From Ophioceras dolichostomum (lineage: Eukaryota > Ascomycota > Sordariomycetes > Magnaporthales > Ophioceraceae), in assembly GCA_003049485.1 (NCBI GenBank), contig PYST01000037.1, positions 118,994 to 182,993 of the forward strand: a stretch of DNA of 64,000 nt, written 5' to 3'. This document shows positions 1 to 12,121 of this stretch, in pieces. Made by a program: the position numbers and the translations under genes. A model generated the notes under the pieces. That model was not told where the DNA came from, searched no databases, and saw only the letters and a list, made by a program, of their open reading frames with translations. The stretch's first letter is position 1, and every line of letters starts with the position of its first letter.

Positions 1-3000
1 TAAAAGTTTGGGGCCATGGTCTGGCAGCGCCTTTGAGGGCGGCCAGGCGTGACAACCTAGGAGAATGGTCGACTCTCATGCTGAAGAAATGAGAGAGAGC
101 TCGCACACTCGTGGGTCAAGCGAGCCGGAAAGGGACTGTGTGTTTGACTTTTTTTTTCCTGGGCTCAAGCAGCTCCTGTGGAACTACGGACGGCTGGGGC
201 AGCTGCCTCAGGCCGCAAGATTCGGTAGCGTTGCAGGGGTTGTGGGGCTTGGCAGGTAAGGTAGGTACATCGGCCACGGCCTTGACGCCACGCAACGCCA
301 GGTCACCACCACCTCGAGCTCCTGTTCCAACCCGGGGATCCTCGCTGCTGACCGATATTGGCAAGGCAAAGACAAGGGGCGGCGGACGACTGTATTCATC
401 CAAAAACGGTTAAGTCCCAGTCCCTCCCAGTCACTTGTGCAGCGAATCAGGACAAATCACGACCGCGAGGTGAGAATCAAAAAGAACATGCGGCCTTTCT
501 GGGCTTGCTTGTTGGTGATGCCCTGCTGCACGATCGCCTGCTTGCCTCCTGCCTCCTTCTTGCCTACAACGTCCAGCTGGCTGTGCTCCTGCTGCATACA
601 TGCCCGTCTAACCGTCCATCCGTCTTCCCCCCTTTCTCCGGCGCTTCGCGCTCCAGACACAATGATTTTGAAGTCTACCCTTTTACCATGTTTCGAGCGA
701 GGTTAGGACGAATGAATCTCACATATACATATGTATACGGAATATGGGAATTGATAAGACTTTGAAAAGTATCCACGAGTCGAGGTAATGAACTTGAGAT
801 TCTGATCCGGGATGACGCCCACATATCATCCGGCCGGATCCCACTGTTCGTGGCTGGGCAGAAGAGCAAATACAGTGTGAAGTACTTGATGATGACGAAC
901 CCCGAATTCTGTCGGCGCAGAAAGTGAGCATGGCCAGGTTTGAAAGGATCAACCATCCCGGCGTTACCGCCACAGACTTGCTTTCCTTGGACGCTGAAGA
1001 TGGGGGCATCAAGGGGTTTTGCATCCTGTCTTTTTCTCCCCCATTTCGCGTTTCGGGTTTTTCGAACTGTGAATGGCCCATCCTCGTCTCGTGATATCAC
1101 TCATATATCAATCAGCCGGCGAACACAAAGCACAGCGGAAACACATGGACGACGATGCGAACGACCTTCGCCACCTTCGCTCGCTATGATCTATCCTCGT
1201 CGTGTTTACTCACACCAAGCAGATTCGAGGCAGCTACAGTAAAAGGCCAGGACACCATCCCGCATGCCCGCATGCGTCCAACCGTCAGTCACCCTTCTCA
1301 CAAACCGTTTTTTCTTTCTTCATCCCTCTCCTCCCCTATCAGCAAGCAATGCGGACCACTGGCGGAGGACGAAATGCAACAACCATCTCCGCGCTGATCA
1401 GCCCGTGGCTGCATCGAGTCCGACGTCAAAGTGGGAATTTCAGCCCGCGAAGAAGCAATCGACCGACGCAGCTTTGCCAATCAATCCCTTCCCTCAGCTG
1501 CCTCAGCCAAACACACCGCAGAAGAACAACAAAACCATGGATTGACCACGACCAACCCAACGAACATTATCACCGATGGCCCAAGTGGGTTTGCATCACA
1601 ACCAACAAATTGGGGCTGGGCGGTCGACCCAGGCGGTCAAGAATCTTCCTATGGCCACGGATGATCACCAAGTGGTGACCATGTTCTCCGCTAAATAGCG
1701 AGAAGTGACGGATGACGAGGCCGATGAGGGAGCAGATTGTTCGGATCAATCCCGATAACCTTCCATGTCTCCTGTTTCATCCATACCATGGTCGGTGCTG
1801 GCAGCTCACCCAGCCTGATTCCTCCCACACAAGGACATTGCCCTTATTTGTCGCGATATCTTCTCTTTGGAGATATCCGACTTTCCCTGAGAATCTCACC
1901 TTGACAATGGGTTTTCCGCTCTCAATTCAAGTCTAAGCCACCACCACCTTTTCTGACGGTGAGGAAACAAAGAATTTTGGATGGGAGGCCAAGAGCAGCT
2001 GAACCTAGCTGAAGGCTGGCTAGAATCAGGCTCGCAACATCAGTGACAGTTCTTTGTCCTGAATGGGTTTGGCTCACAAACCTCCGCCAGCTCTCCTTTC
2101 TACGGCTAACAAGCACATACAAAGACAAAGGGTCTTACGAAGCATGCACCATGCGCCAACCTATAACCAAGTGGTTAAAATGGAAGACAGTAACAGCTTC
2201 TGCCTTGGAGCCCAGTATGGAGGGCTGTCTTCGGAAGGCGACACAACATATGGCTCTTCCAGGAAGCACTGGGACCTTTATGGCTGCGAGATGCGACGCA
2301 GAGACCGAGTCAAAGGTCGGGTCAAGCCAAACAGCTCGATCTGGCTTCGAACCTATGTACTCGTCTGTATTTGCCTAGAACTTCCGCACGAATATGCAAG
2401 CAAACCGTCCCCTCTATTGTCACTTCCTAGTCCCCTTATCTCATATCTCATCATAAAGCCGGCGGATGAGAAGCTATCAGACGTAGCGTGCGACTAGTTT
2501 CACTGATCGAAAACTTCGTGGTGCCTCTCTCCACTTTGAAGAGTCTAACAAGGTAGTAACGGGGGTTTTGAATGAGCGATAACAAAAGTTTGCCGTACCA
2601 AATCAGTGCCTGTGCAGAGATCACGAAGCCATCCACCTGACACATCACGACAAGGCCGACCGGACCTTGGAGGATCTTGGAGGACCTTGGACGAAATGGC
2701 CGGAATTGCACCGCGGCCGGGTATGGTCGGGCTTCAACAGTTGCGATGAAATTGTGGGGAATCTAGGGAATCCATTATGCAACCGCAACGCAGGCGCATC
2801 ATCACTCCCTTCCGTCTGATCCTCATGCGAGGGATCCCCGAGCCTGCTGAGCGCAATCATTCCAGAGAGAGAGAGACTCTGCTTTGATCTCGAGAGACCT
2901 GGAACTTGAGCGAACGCGGTCGATAGAAGTCATGAAAATGATTGACACATACGGGATGTCGTCGCCGAGTCGGCGGGCGACGGCCCCGAGCGAGCTAAGC

Positions 3001-3555
3001 CCGACCCCGACCCGGCCGGTCCGGTTCTTCACCATAGCCATCGACGGTGACACGAACGGCCTCGTGAGAACTGCCGTCCGCCCGTACTCATCCATCGCAC
3101 CTTTGTTTGGTTCTTATCTCCCAGATGGGAGAAAGTAGCCCACGTGTGCCGGAGGTCGCCCTTTCTCATGACAAAGAGAAATGAAGGGGGCTCGGGAGGG
3201 GCGTGTGACAACTCTTGGAATGAGGCCGGAATTCGTTCCGGCCACGGTCTATATCAACGAAAAACTTCGGCCGGTCCGGGACACTTTGACACTGGAGCTT
3301 CCTCCCTCCTTGCCCATCTCAACAAGACATCTTCGGGAAGCTCTAGAAAAAGTCACCTGCTCATCACGTACACAACCCAGACCAGAGACGAAGAAGCACT
3401 GTCGTCGCCCTTCCCTCTTGAACCCCTGCCAAGACATCACGACTATTCACGCTTTGCGAATCTACCTCCCTTACTTACACGCACACCTAGATAGCATCAT
3501 CATCATTATCATCTTGGAACCATCCCATCCCAACCAATACCAACAGTCATCAACC
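1..3555. other. Non-coding stretch left of the IDO gene
   Basis: No open frame here shows family features, sensible codon use or splice continuity. The longest, about 140 codons on the minus strand near 675-1100, has no recognisable domain. The last few hundred bases (about 3250-3555) are pyrimidine-rich and run straight into the dioxygenase start codon. I read them as that gene's promoter and leader. Confidence 0.5.
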
Positions 3556-5306
3556 ATGGGCATCCTCCAAGACCTCCCCCCACAGCCAGACTCAGACTTC
3601 GTCGTCCTCGACGACGTCCAGGCAGACAACAAGTCGCTCCCCGCCTTCATGGTCTCCAAGGACCGGGGCTTCCTCCCGCGCATGGACCCCGTCGCGGAGC
3701 TCCCCCCGGACTTCGCCGCGCTCGAGTCTATCCTGGCACGCATGCCGGTCAAGACCCTCTCGGGCTCGCCCGGCCTGCTCGCCTCCGGTGAGCTCGGCGA
3801 CGTTGTCGCTAGGGAGCTTCCCGACCTGACCGAGAGCGTCGACCGGTACGCGGACGACCTGCCCCTGATGAACGCGCTGTACCGCGACTACTCGTTCCTC
3901 GCGTCGGCGTACCTGCTCGAGCCGTGCCACCTGCGCTTCGTGCGCGGGGAGCCGTACGGCCTGGGCCGCCAGGTGCTGCCTGCCAATATCGCGAGGCCGA
4001 TCGCGAGGTGTGCGGAGCTGTAGGTCAACTGACTACCTACCTAACCTGCCTGCCTCACCTTGTCGTACCTTTCACCTTCTCCCCCTTCCTCCCCCTTCCC
4101 CTTCCATCAAGGCCCATCCACTCGGATGAGAAGATGAGAGAGCAAGTGATAGAAGCATAGAAGCTTACCGGTCTCACACCGCACGTTACGTTCAGGTGCG
4201 AGTTCCAACCCTTCATGGAGTACGCCGGCTCGTACGCCCTCTTCAACTACCGCCTCGTCGACCCCACCCGTGGCCTCGAGTACTCCAACCTGCGGCTCAT
4301 CCGCGCCTTCGAGCAAGGTCTCGACCCGACCTCTTCCGAGGCAGGTTTCGTCCTCGTGCACATCGACATGGTGCGCAACTCAGGCCCCCTCGTCTCGGGT
4401 ACCATGGCATGCATCGACGCCGCTGAAGCTTCCGCTTCTGCCTCTTCCCCTTCACCTTCATCATCATCATCTCAACCTCTACTCTCCCATCGCCTCGCCT
4501 TCAACACAGGCCTCACCACCGTCCTGACCGCCATGCGCCGCATCAACGCCGTCATGGACACGATGTGGAACAAGTCCAAGCCCGGCTCGTACACGTCCTT
4601 CCGCACCTTCATATTCGGCATCACCTCGCAGAGCATGTTCCCCCGCGGCGTCGTGTACGAGGGCGTCAGCGGCGGCGAGGCCTGGAGCTTCCGGGGCGAG
4701 TCCGGCGCGAACGACAGCATGATACCGCTCATGGACAGCCTGATGCAGATCCCGATGCCGGCCACGCCCCTGACGGAGATCCTGCGCGACTTCAGGAAGT
4801 ACCGCCCCAGCAACCACAGGCAGTTCCTGCAGTTCGTCAAGGAGAAGTCTGTTGCGGCCGGGGTGAAGGGGTATGCGCTCGCCTTGGAGGAGGAGGGAAC
4901 TACTACTGAGGACCAGGAGAAGAAGGAGAATGAGGATGGGATAGAGGAAGAAGCAGCAGCAGCAGTGAGAGAGTCCAGACGCCTGTGGCTGATGGTGCTG
5001 GACCAGGTGAGGGAGTTCCGCTGGAGGCACTGGAAGTTCGGGGTGGAGTACATCATCAAGCAGACGAGCCACCCGACTGCCACGGGCGGGAGCCCGATCG
5101 TCACGTGGCTGCCCAACCAGCTGCAGGCGGTGCTGGCGGAGATGAGCGCCGTTCATTCTGCTTGCACCACTGGGGGAAGTGGAAGTCTGGGGAAGGACTG
5201 CGACGACATCATGGATCTAGTGAGGAGGCAGACTGAGATGCTGGCGAAGGAGGTGCGGAAGTATTGCGAGGAGAGGGGCGTTGCTGCTTCTTCTTCTTCT
5301 GCTTGA
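3556..5306 (+). CDS. BNA2: Indoleamine 2,3-dioxygenase (two exons)
   Basis: Haem dioxygenase opening the indole ring of L-tryptophan to N-formylkynurenine, the first step of the kynurenine/NAD+ route; cytosolic in this family. Exons are 3556-4019 and 4196-5306. The intron (4020-4195, GTAGGT...TTCAG) is in phase 2, and joining restores the family segment RCAEL-CEFQPFMEYAG. The product is about 524 residues. Visible family signatures are the RTFIFG segment, FRGESGANDSM, and near the C-terminus RWRHWKF followed by HPTATGGSPIVTWLPNQL. His433 in RHW is the expected proximal haem ligand by alignment to the family. A Ser/Ala/Pro-rich insert of about 25 residues follows TMACIDAAEAS and looks like a surface loop. 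The start at 3556 is preceded by CAACC, a good fungal context. Moulds often carry several IDO paralogues, so orthology to yeast BNA2 is likely but not certain. Confidence 0.93.
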
Positions 5307-6851
5307 GATATCGATGCTGGTGGTGGACTCATGAGTGCCGCCTGGTGTGGCCTGGATGGCCTGGGTGGCCTTGAGTGGATGTATATCGTGTATTGTTTCG
5401 GCTTACCGTGTTAGTTGCTCGTACCCGACCCGAGGCTGGCATACGGCGTGTTGTGTATGTGTAAGCTGCTGTGTTTGGTTTGGGTGACGACAGCCTGCTG
5501 CATCTCTCCCTGATGCCCGCCAATTTGGGTTGGTAGTTTGACCGGGAATTGACATGATCGTGATTGGACCGGTGCTACTAATAACACCCGTTTTATGCTT
5601 GTGTTTCCTTTGACAAGCTTTTTTTCGCGCCATGCAACGTCCAACGGATCTCCTGCTTTTTGGGGGCAGAAAATAGAGCCTCGTCTAGCGATCCGTGAAG
5701 GGCGGGTTCTTTCGGTAGGGAGGAGGAAGTTAACTGAGTGAGTATCGAAAAGCACGTTGCAGAGCTCACCGGTTCAGCTCCTTCCTTCTTGAGGCACTGT
5801 AACCCTCCTTGCCTCTCCTCACTGTGAACACGCCATTCTGCTTTCAGCAGCCGCTAGCGATCAAGCGAGGTACCTACCAGGTAGGTAGGTCGGGTCAATT
5901 TTTTGATCCATTCTCCATTTCTCTCCTCCCCCTCACATTCTCACTCACAGATCGAGAGGACAGAAGAGGGGCGACTGAGTGGGTTGAGTGTCTTGGTAAG
6001 ACTCGAGAAGAAGTCCTAGTAGGATGAAGGTGTGTGCAAGATGTGGGAGGCGAAAACAACAACTTGAAAGTGGTAATTAAGGCCTTGTCAGACACTTTGA
6101 CTTTGATTTTCGCTGCTACCTATTGCTACCGTTCCACTGATCTTTTCTGCTCACATTTTTGATGGTTATTTCGTAAGTGCTCGCCAACCGCCAAGAGATG
6201 TGAGTGAACCCTTACTGCATGCGCTGGGAGATCCGAAATGTCCTCTCTCCATCCCACCATCCCCTCCCCTCCCCCACCAGGCCAGCCGTCCTTTGTGCGT
6301 GGTGCTCCGTCAGCAGAATCAGCGGTTCTTTCGGTTCCTCGGGCGGACTTTTCGGGAAGAAGTATGCATGCCAGATTTTCGCGCCCGCATTCTCGTATTT
6401 TCTCACAAAAAGAGTGAGCTTTCGAGTGTGATTGAGTGGTGGCCCCAAGGTTCCAGAGCGAGCGCAGTCTGAGTGGTGCGGTGTTCGCTGCTGCATACCT
6501 ACTACTCCAACATTTGCAGGTCCGCCGAGCCCAGCCTACTCTACCTTCTTGTGGAAGCCCAGCCCGGCGAGGCGCGATGGCCAGCGGACTCAGAAGATAG
6601 ATTCTCGTTCGTCGCAGAACAGCGGCTTTCGGTTGTTGATTTTCCGCTCCTCACTCTCTTTCTTGTCATTTTTTGGTCGATTTTACGACGAGACCTCGCT
6701 AGTCGCGCCCCCCTTTTTCATTCTTTATAAGTCGCCATGCCCCATAGAATAGGATCAGCCCATCGTTGAAAAGTCCCTCGTTCGCTTTGCCAGCGTTATC
6801 CGCTCCCCGCCTCCCAGCCCGCCTCGGCGCGTGCCCGCTTCAGAAGTAGAG
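5307..6851. other. Spacer between IDO and the Cys-rich membrane protein gene
   Basis: No gene-like frame. It holds the 3' end of the dioxygenase transcript, an imperfect inverted ACCTACC/GGTAGGT motif near 5870-5891, and pyrimidine-rich promoter DNA before the next gene. Confidence 0.5.
6724..6731 (+). promoter_or_regulatory. TATA-like box
   Basis: TTTATAAG lies about 120 bases before the start codon of the Cys-rich membrane protein. This would place transcription start near 6755 and give a leader of roughly 95 bases. It is called from sequence alone. Confidence 0.45.
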
Positions 6852-8369
6852 ATGTTCCTCATACGGGCGGCGACGGCTGCGGCGCTGCTGCTATTAGCCG
6901 CCGCCTCCGGCGCCGCGGCGGCGCAAGAGCAACAGCTCGGTGCCATGGAAGAGGGCTTCTCGCCGGCTTTAATGCCGCGCTGGTACCAAGGCTCCACGGA
7001 TCCGATCTTCAAGAGGCAAAACGTCGTGAATTGCGACCCGGGGACTCATTCATGTAAGTCGTCACCACCTCAGCGGACTAAGTTACTTTGCCTCGAGTGA
7101 TCTTGTGATTTTGTGCCACTCACTCACTGCCCAACCCAAGGCCTGGACGTCAACTCCACCGACATCTGCTGCCGAAACGACCAATACTGCTTCATCAACC
7201 CCCTAGGCGCAGTGCGGTGCTGCGCGATCGGGTTGCAATGCGATTCGCAATGCGCGGCGACCAAGTACCAGTGCAACGTCACCTCGACGGTGACCTCGAC
7301 GGGGAGCTCCTCCAGCGCAACCGTGGTGACCCAGACCCTGGCGGCGTGCTGCGACCGGCGCTGCAAGAGCACCAGCCAGTACCTGTGCCCGTCCAGCCTG
7401 GGCGGCGGGTGCTGCGCCTACGGCGCGGCGTGCGGCACGGTCGTCGGCGCCGACGGGTCGACTAGGGGCCAGTGCCGCGTCACGGCGGCGCCCGAGACTA
7501 GCGCACTGGTCAGCCAGGTGCCCGAGGGCTGCACCACCAGCCAGATCTCGTGCCCGGCCAGTCTCGGGGGCGGGTGCTGCGCCGTGGGCCGGGACTGCAC
7601 CATGGTCAGCTCGCAGGCCTTCTGCGCGCTCGCGACCGTCACGCCCACCGACCCCGCCATCTCCGCCGTGCCGCAGGGCCAGGACGGCGGGCTGTCGACG
7701 GGGGCGAAGGCGGGCATCGCCGTGGGCGTCGTCGTCGGCGCGGCGATCGTCATCGGCGTGGTCACGTTCCTATGCGTCCGACGCCGCCGCAGCCCCTACA
7801 GCTCCGTCAGCCAGAGCGCCGTCGGCGAGGTGGGTGGTGGCCGCCACGGGTCCATCCCCATCCCGATCATCGTCCACGGCGACGAGAGCGACATAGGCGG
7901 CCCCGGCGCGGGGCTGGGCCCCATCTCCGGCTCGACCTCTGACGTGCGCGGCCCGACGGCGGACTACTTCGGCCCGGACGCCGTGGCGGGGCCGTACACG
8001 GACACGGGCGTCGAGACGCGCGACACCACGCCGGGGCACGACAGGGGTGTGCCTGCCGAGCCTCACGGGCCTGGCGACATCGTCGCCCCCGTGGAGCTGG
8101 GCGTGCCCGGTATGGAAGGCCGGAGTCCGCTGGGCAGCAGCGCGAGCCCGACGGCGTCCGAGCACCCGTCTCAGCTCGACGGGTATCCCATCGCCCTGGC
8201 GAATAACCAACCCATGCCCGAGAACCCGGACGGCCGGTTCGAGCTTTATGGGTCGGAGGTGGTCGCGGACCCGCAGCCCTCCCCTAATAATCAGACGTCG
8301 CCTCAAACGCCGCAGGGCAACATAGGCAGTCCGACGCCTCCCTCCCCCGAGGACAAGAGATACCCCTAA
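6852..8369 (+). CDS. Cys-rich single-pass membrane protein of unknown function (two exons)
   Basis: I do not recognise a named family. Exons are 6852-7053 and 7141-8369. The intron (7054-7140, GTAAGT...CCCAAG, with a CTCAC branch-like site) splits a Cys codon, and joining gives GTHSC-LDVNSTDICCRNDQYC. The product is about 476 residues. An N-terminal signal peptide (about 1-24, Ala/Leu-rich, ending AAAAQ) is followed by an extracellular part with CC-pair modules. Two of these are near copies, CPSSLGGGCC and CPASLGGGCC. A single transmembrane helix at about 257-281 (AGIAVGVVVGAAIVIGVVTF) is stopped by CVRRRR. The rest is a cytosolic, Pro/Gly-rich, probably disordered tail of about 190 residues. 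The architecture suggests a wall- or surface-anchored type I protein; a sensor role is only inference. The codon use is strongly GC3-biased like that of its neighbours, so it is a native gene. Confidence 0.85.
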
Positions 8370-8385
8370 ACACACGACGAGACGC

Positions 8386-8415
8386 AAGGCAAGGCAAGGC
8401 AAGGCAAGGCAAGGC
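8386..8415. repeat. AAGGC pentanucleotide repeat, six copies
   Basis: Six perfect AAGGC units start 16 bases after the stop codon of the membrane protein gene, so they are probably transcribed in its 3' UTR. A degenerate AATGC unit follows. Confidence 0.95.
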
Positions 8416-8921
8416 AATGCGCGAAAAGCCATGCACAAAATTGGTTGCAATAACGATGACGATGACGATGACGACAACGAGGAACGATGAGAACGACGGA
8501 CGGTGACCGATACTCGGTTTGGTCACTCCCTCTCTGCCTTAGTATCACTCACGCCCTTGCGGAAACTGGTTCTGTTGGTCCTCCCTCCTTATTAAATGTA
8601 CACGGCAGATTCGCAAAATCTAGCCAATACCAAACCCCTGCCATCTATGAGTACGAAACGAGAAAAAAATAAACGCTCCCGATTTTTTTAATCAACCGTC
8701 CGATGCAGATGGAAATACACGGAGCTGCAAAAATAAGAACAACAGACACAAAATAGAAGCAAGAGAGGCATGCTGGAAAAGAAATATGATGGGGAATTAT
8801 ATCCTCGAAATCAAACGCCATGCAGCTTTGGAGTGCAAAGGACGAGGAAAAAGAGACAAGAAGAAAGCGGCATAGGAAACTGTAGGGAAGCAAAGGTGGA
8901 TGGTGTAATCAGACGTGGTGA

Positions 8922-8941
8922 ATGGATGGATGGATGGATGG
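8922..8941. repeat. ATGG tetranucleotide repeat, five copies
   Basis: Five perfect ATGG units lie in the convergent spacer. Similar short ATGG runs occur elsewhere in the window, for example near 32376-32396. Confidence 0.95.
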
Positions 8942-9096
8942 ACGGATGAGACTGATCGGGTCTCTATAACCGCCATACCTCCTCGAGGATCGGTTGTCTC
9001 TCATGGTCTCAGGCGACGAGAACCTTCCTCCCCCCCTCGATCGAGGGTTGGTTCTTTCCCTCCTCTCAAAAATCCCTCCCCCCCTCCCATCCCGTT

Positions 9097-10183
9097 TCAG
9101 CAAACGACGCCAAACGGCGTGCAGCTCCTCAGATCGCGCACAAGATCATCAACACTACTGAGATGGCGACCCAGCAGGCGCTGCTTCTCCTCCGTCGAAA
9201 GCGTCACCCCATCATCGTCTCCTTCGCTATCGGCGCGCCCGCGACGAGACGACGGCATCGACGCATCATCTATAGAAGAAGACGACTGATGATGAGATGC
9301 CCTGTGGCCTCCGCCTGAAGAAAAAGCCTTCGCGAGCTTGCTGGGGCTCCGCTGCAGCAGGGCCGGGACGGAGCCCCGCTGCTCGGCGCGCGGGATCGAC
9401 GCCGTCTCGGGCATGAGGTAGAAGTAGAGGAACTCGACCAGCTTCAGCTTGAGGTCGCGCGACGTCGTGCGGGACTTGAACAGGGAGGTCACCGTGAGCA
9501 GGCCGTCGAGGCGCTCGAACGCACGCGTGTTCTGCGGGGTGTCGATCAGGGCCGTGACGAGCACGAGGATGGCGGCTTTTTGGATGGCTGGGCAGTTGCA
9601 GGGTTCGAGGAGGTCGAGGAGGAGCTAGATTTTAATGGGGGTTTCTGTATGTGAGCTTACTGTTTCTTCCATACTTTTATCTTTTTGGATGGTCTTTTTG
9701 TCTTTCTTTTTCTTTCTTTCCTTCTTCTTTGTAGGTACTTACGTTCATATTGGGATCGCGCATGAACAGGATCTTGCTCGGAGGGTGGAGGAGCAGGAGG
9801 CCCTGCATCAGGTCCAGCGCGCTCACGATCAACATATCGTTCTCGCCGTCCTCGGCCCGGGAGAGTAGCTTGTCCAGCGTGTTGACCAGGCGCGAAACGA
9901 CGTTCCACTCGAAGCTGTCTTGGAGCCTGAAGAAGGCGCGGAAAGCCGGGTCCTCAGCCAGCTCGCCGAGGGTCCTCCGTTGAGGTGCTGTCGTCGTCCC
10001 TTTGGCGGCTGCGGACGACTCGTCCCCGTTGCTGGTCGGCGATGATGACTGCTTCCTGGGCGGCGCTGCTGCGAGGCATATTGGCGCAAGAAGGCCTTCG
10101 ACCTGCTTTAGGCCCCTCTTGACCTTTATGCCGTCGTACGATGCCGCTAGGTTGTCGAAGGCGTGGGATAGGAGCTTCTCCAT
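9097..10183 (-). CDS. cdc14: SIN component Cdc14 (fission-yeast type; two exons)
   Basis: Member of the fungal Cdc14/SIN family (not the Cdc14 phosphatase). In fission yeast this protein binds the kinase Sid1 at the spindle pole and is needed for septation. Exons are 10183-9743 and 9624-9097. The intron (9742-9625, GTAAGT...TCTAG) is phase 0, and joining restores FMRDPNMN-LLLDLLEPCNCPAIQ, the helical repeat core of the family. The product is about 322 residues. The N-terminus MEKLLSHAFDNLAASYDGIK is characteristic. The middle (about 85-250) is an all-helical armadillo-like region. The C-terminal third is Ser-rich with an acidic patch before LSTEEKQRLLGRHL. The gene diverges from GGPP synthase across 1.9 kb. 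Confidence 0.9.
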
Positions 10184-12121
10184 TGCTCTAATATGAATTT
10201 TTCGTGTTTGGGTGTAGGCTTATATATCTTCGTTCCAGTTGCCTCTGTCGCCTCGGACAGGACTGACTGATGAAGAAGGTCGACAGCCGCGCGAAGACTG
10301 ATGCTCTTACTGTAGACGATCAGAGATTGGGAGGTGGATGTATGTATGTGTGAGACAGCAAAGAGCCGAACGAGGTAACCTGAGAGGATGACGGAGCTGG
10401 AGGCGACTAGCTGGAAACGCCGATGGAAATCTGAGGGGATCTTATTTTTCAACTTTTTTTCTGTTCTTATTTTTGTTTTGTCGACGCTCGTTCCAAGTCA
10501 AAGGAGGGACGGAGGTTGGGAAGCGGAACGAGAACAAGTTCATGCAATTAAATGAAGGATACGGATGGAAAAAGGCGGAAGAAAAGAATTGAAAATGGGG
10601 TATCTTTGGATCTCTTGGAAGAGATTGAGAGAATCCAAATCCCGACAATCTGGTTGCGTTCTTCTGTTGGTTTTGATGCTCGTGATGTTTGGACGCACGG
10701 GCTAATCGATAACTGCCACAGCAACCACCACTTTATCGACCCCGTTCCAAATATGCGGGGAAGCTCCACCAGACATCCGTGAGCAACCAACGCTCAAGAA
10801 GCCACACGCTCACCACTTGAGCTCCCATGGCCTTCTCTCCGGTTGTCGTTTAGAAGTGAATAGGACATATAGGAGCCATTTGATACTGTGCTGCCCCTTC
10901 TGAGAGTTCTGAGAGGCTTTGATATCCTCAGAATGCGGTGGAGCTGATGCATCACGACTGACCAAGACCTGGCAATGATGTTCCGCTGCCTGGCAGATTG
11001 TCGCTTGTCCTCTCAACTTCTTTCTCCAGCAGCCCTTGATGATCTGCGTGGCCCAAATTCTACTCCTGCAGTCGTGGCAGGTGCTAAGCTGCTGGAAGGT
11101 TCAAAGGCTTGGTGCCTCCCGGTGGTCTATTGGAAGCATTGATCATTGATCCCAATACAGCTAGCTGTCACCAGACGGACGAGGCGTGGGTGAGTCGGAG
11201 CTCCCAGGTTCACCAGTCATCAACTGTTTCATGGGAGTGGGATCTGCGCATGCAGCCCTCGCAGCAGATGGGTATAAAAACCGAGTGAACCACCGGGAAA
11301 CCGAGGAACTGGTGAGCCCGGCAAAGATTCACGCCGCATTGAGGATCACCGAGAGTCGCTGTTGCATTGAACCCCTGCTTTCGAGTCCATCCAACTTTGC
11401 ACCAGGAAAAGCAACTGCTTGGAGGCTGCAAGCCGGCGCTTCTCGACTCCGTCCACCACAATCCCTCAACAAATCATCTTCATCACCACTACGTTCAACC
11501 TGCGGAATAGTGCCTACTCCATCTAGATACCACTTCATCGACTACCACAAAATAAAACTATATTGCCCGTAATTGCCTGCAGGCGAATGCGAGGCAAGGT
11601 AAGCCAAGCTGGTTCCCGTTTGCTTCTCCCCTCTCATCACATGCATTGTAGGATGCAGAGAGCTTCTGTAGAGTCCTATCGAACCCATCCAACCCCCGCT
11701 CCGTGTGCTACACTGGCCAGTTCCCACCTGACGACCCCGCCATCCAACCTGCATCAACTGCAAGCTTCAGGCTCACTCGAGCATGGAAATGCTTGGGCGG
11801 CGGGGCCATTTGCTGCCCAGCTGCCCTGTCAGCCTCGTGATTGCTTCGAGTCCTTGAACAAAGTTCTGCCTTCCCACCCTCTACGTCACCCTCCAGTCGC
11901 CGAGTTGGTTTCCTTGCTTGGGCAAGCTTATTCATTTTCGCCGAACTGACATCCGCGTCCACAAACCCCCCGGTTTCTAGGCAGCCAAGATCATAAACGC
12001 AAAAAGGCGAATGAGGAGCTTGCTTGCGTCGCAAGCCGTGAATCACGTCGTCCCTTCTCCACTTCTTCTCCTGCGCTTCGTTGGGCCGGCCGCAACTTAA
12101 ATCCAACGGGAGGAGTCCTGC
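10184..12121. other. Divergent promoter region between cdc14 and GGPP synthase
   Basis: About 1.9 kb without a credible coding frame. A TATA box lies 849 bases before the GGPPS start. Further down is a GGTAAGC donor-like site near 11596 and several AG acceptors, the first plausible one near 11769. A long, possibly spliced GGPPS leader is one reading; this is inference. Confidence 0.5.
11273..11280 (+). promoter_or_regulatory. Canonical TATA box upstream of GGPP synthase
   Basis: TATAAAAA is the best TATA element in this spacer. If used, transcription would start near 11305 and the GGPPS leader would be about 0.8 kb before any splicing. Confidence 0.45.

Larger units (their letters stand above)
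8370..9096. other. Convergent 3' spacer with two simple repeats
   Basis: This separates the tail-to-tail ends of the membrane protein gene (+) and cdc14 (-). It has no gene-like frame. It carries an AAGGC repeat and an ATGG repeat, listed separately. Confidence 0.55.

Noticed and set aside
675..1100. 141-codon minus-strand frame in the left flank
   Set aside because: No domain, no splice logic and no codon bias; it overlaps another frame of equal merit.
3556..5306. Idea that IDO, GGPPS and the MFS gene form a secondary-metabolite cluster
   Set aside because: They are separated by housekeeping cell-cycle and peroxisome genes, and no synthase, terpene cyclase, P450 or cluster regulator is present.
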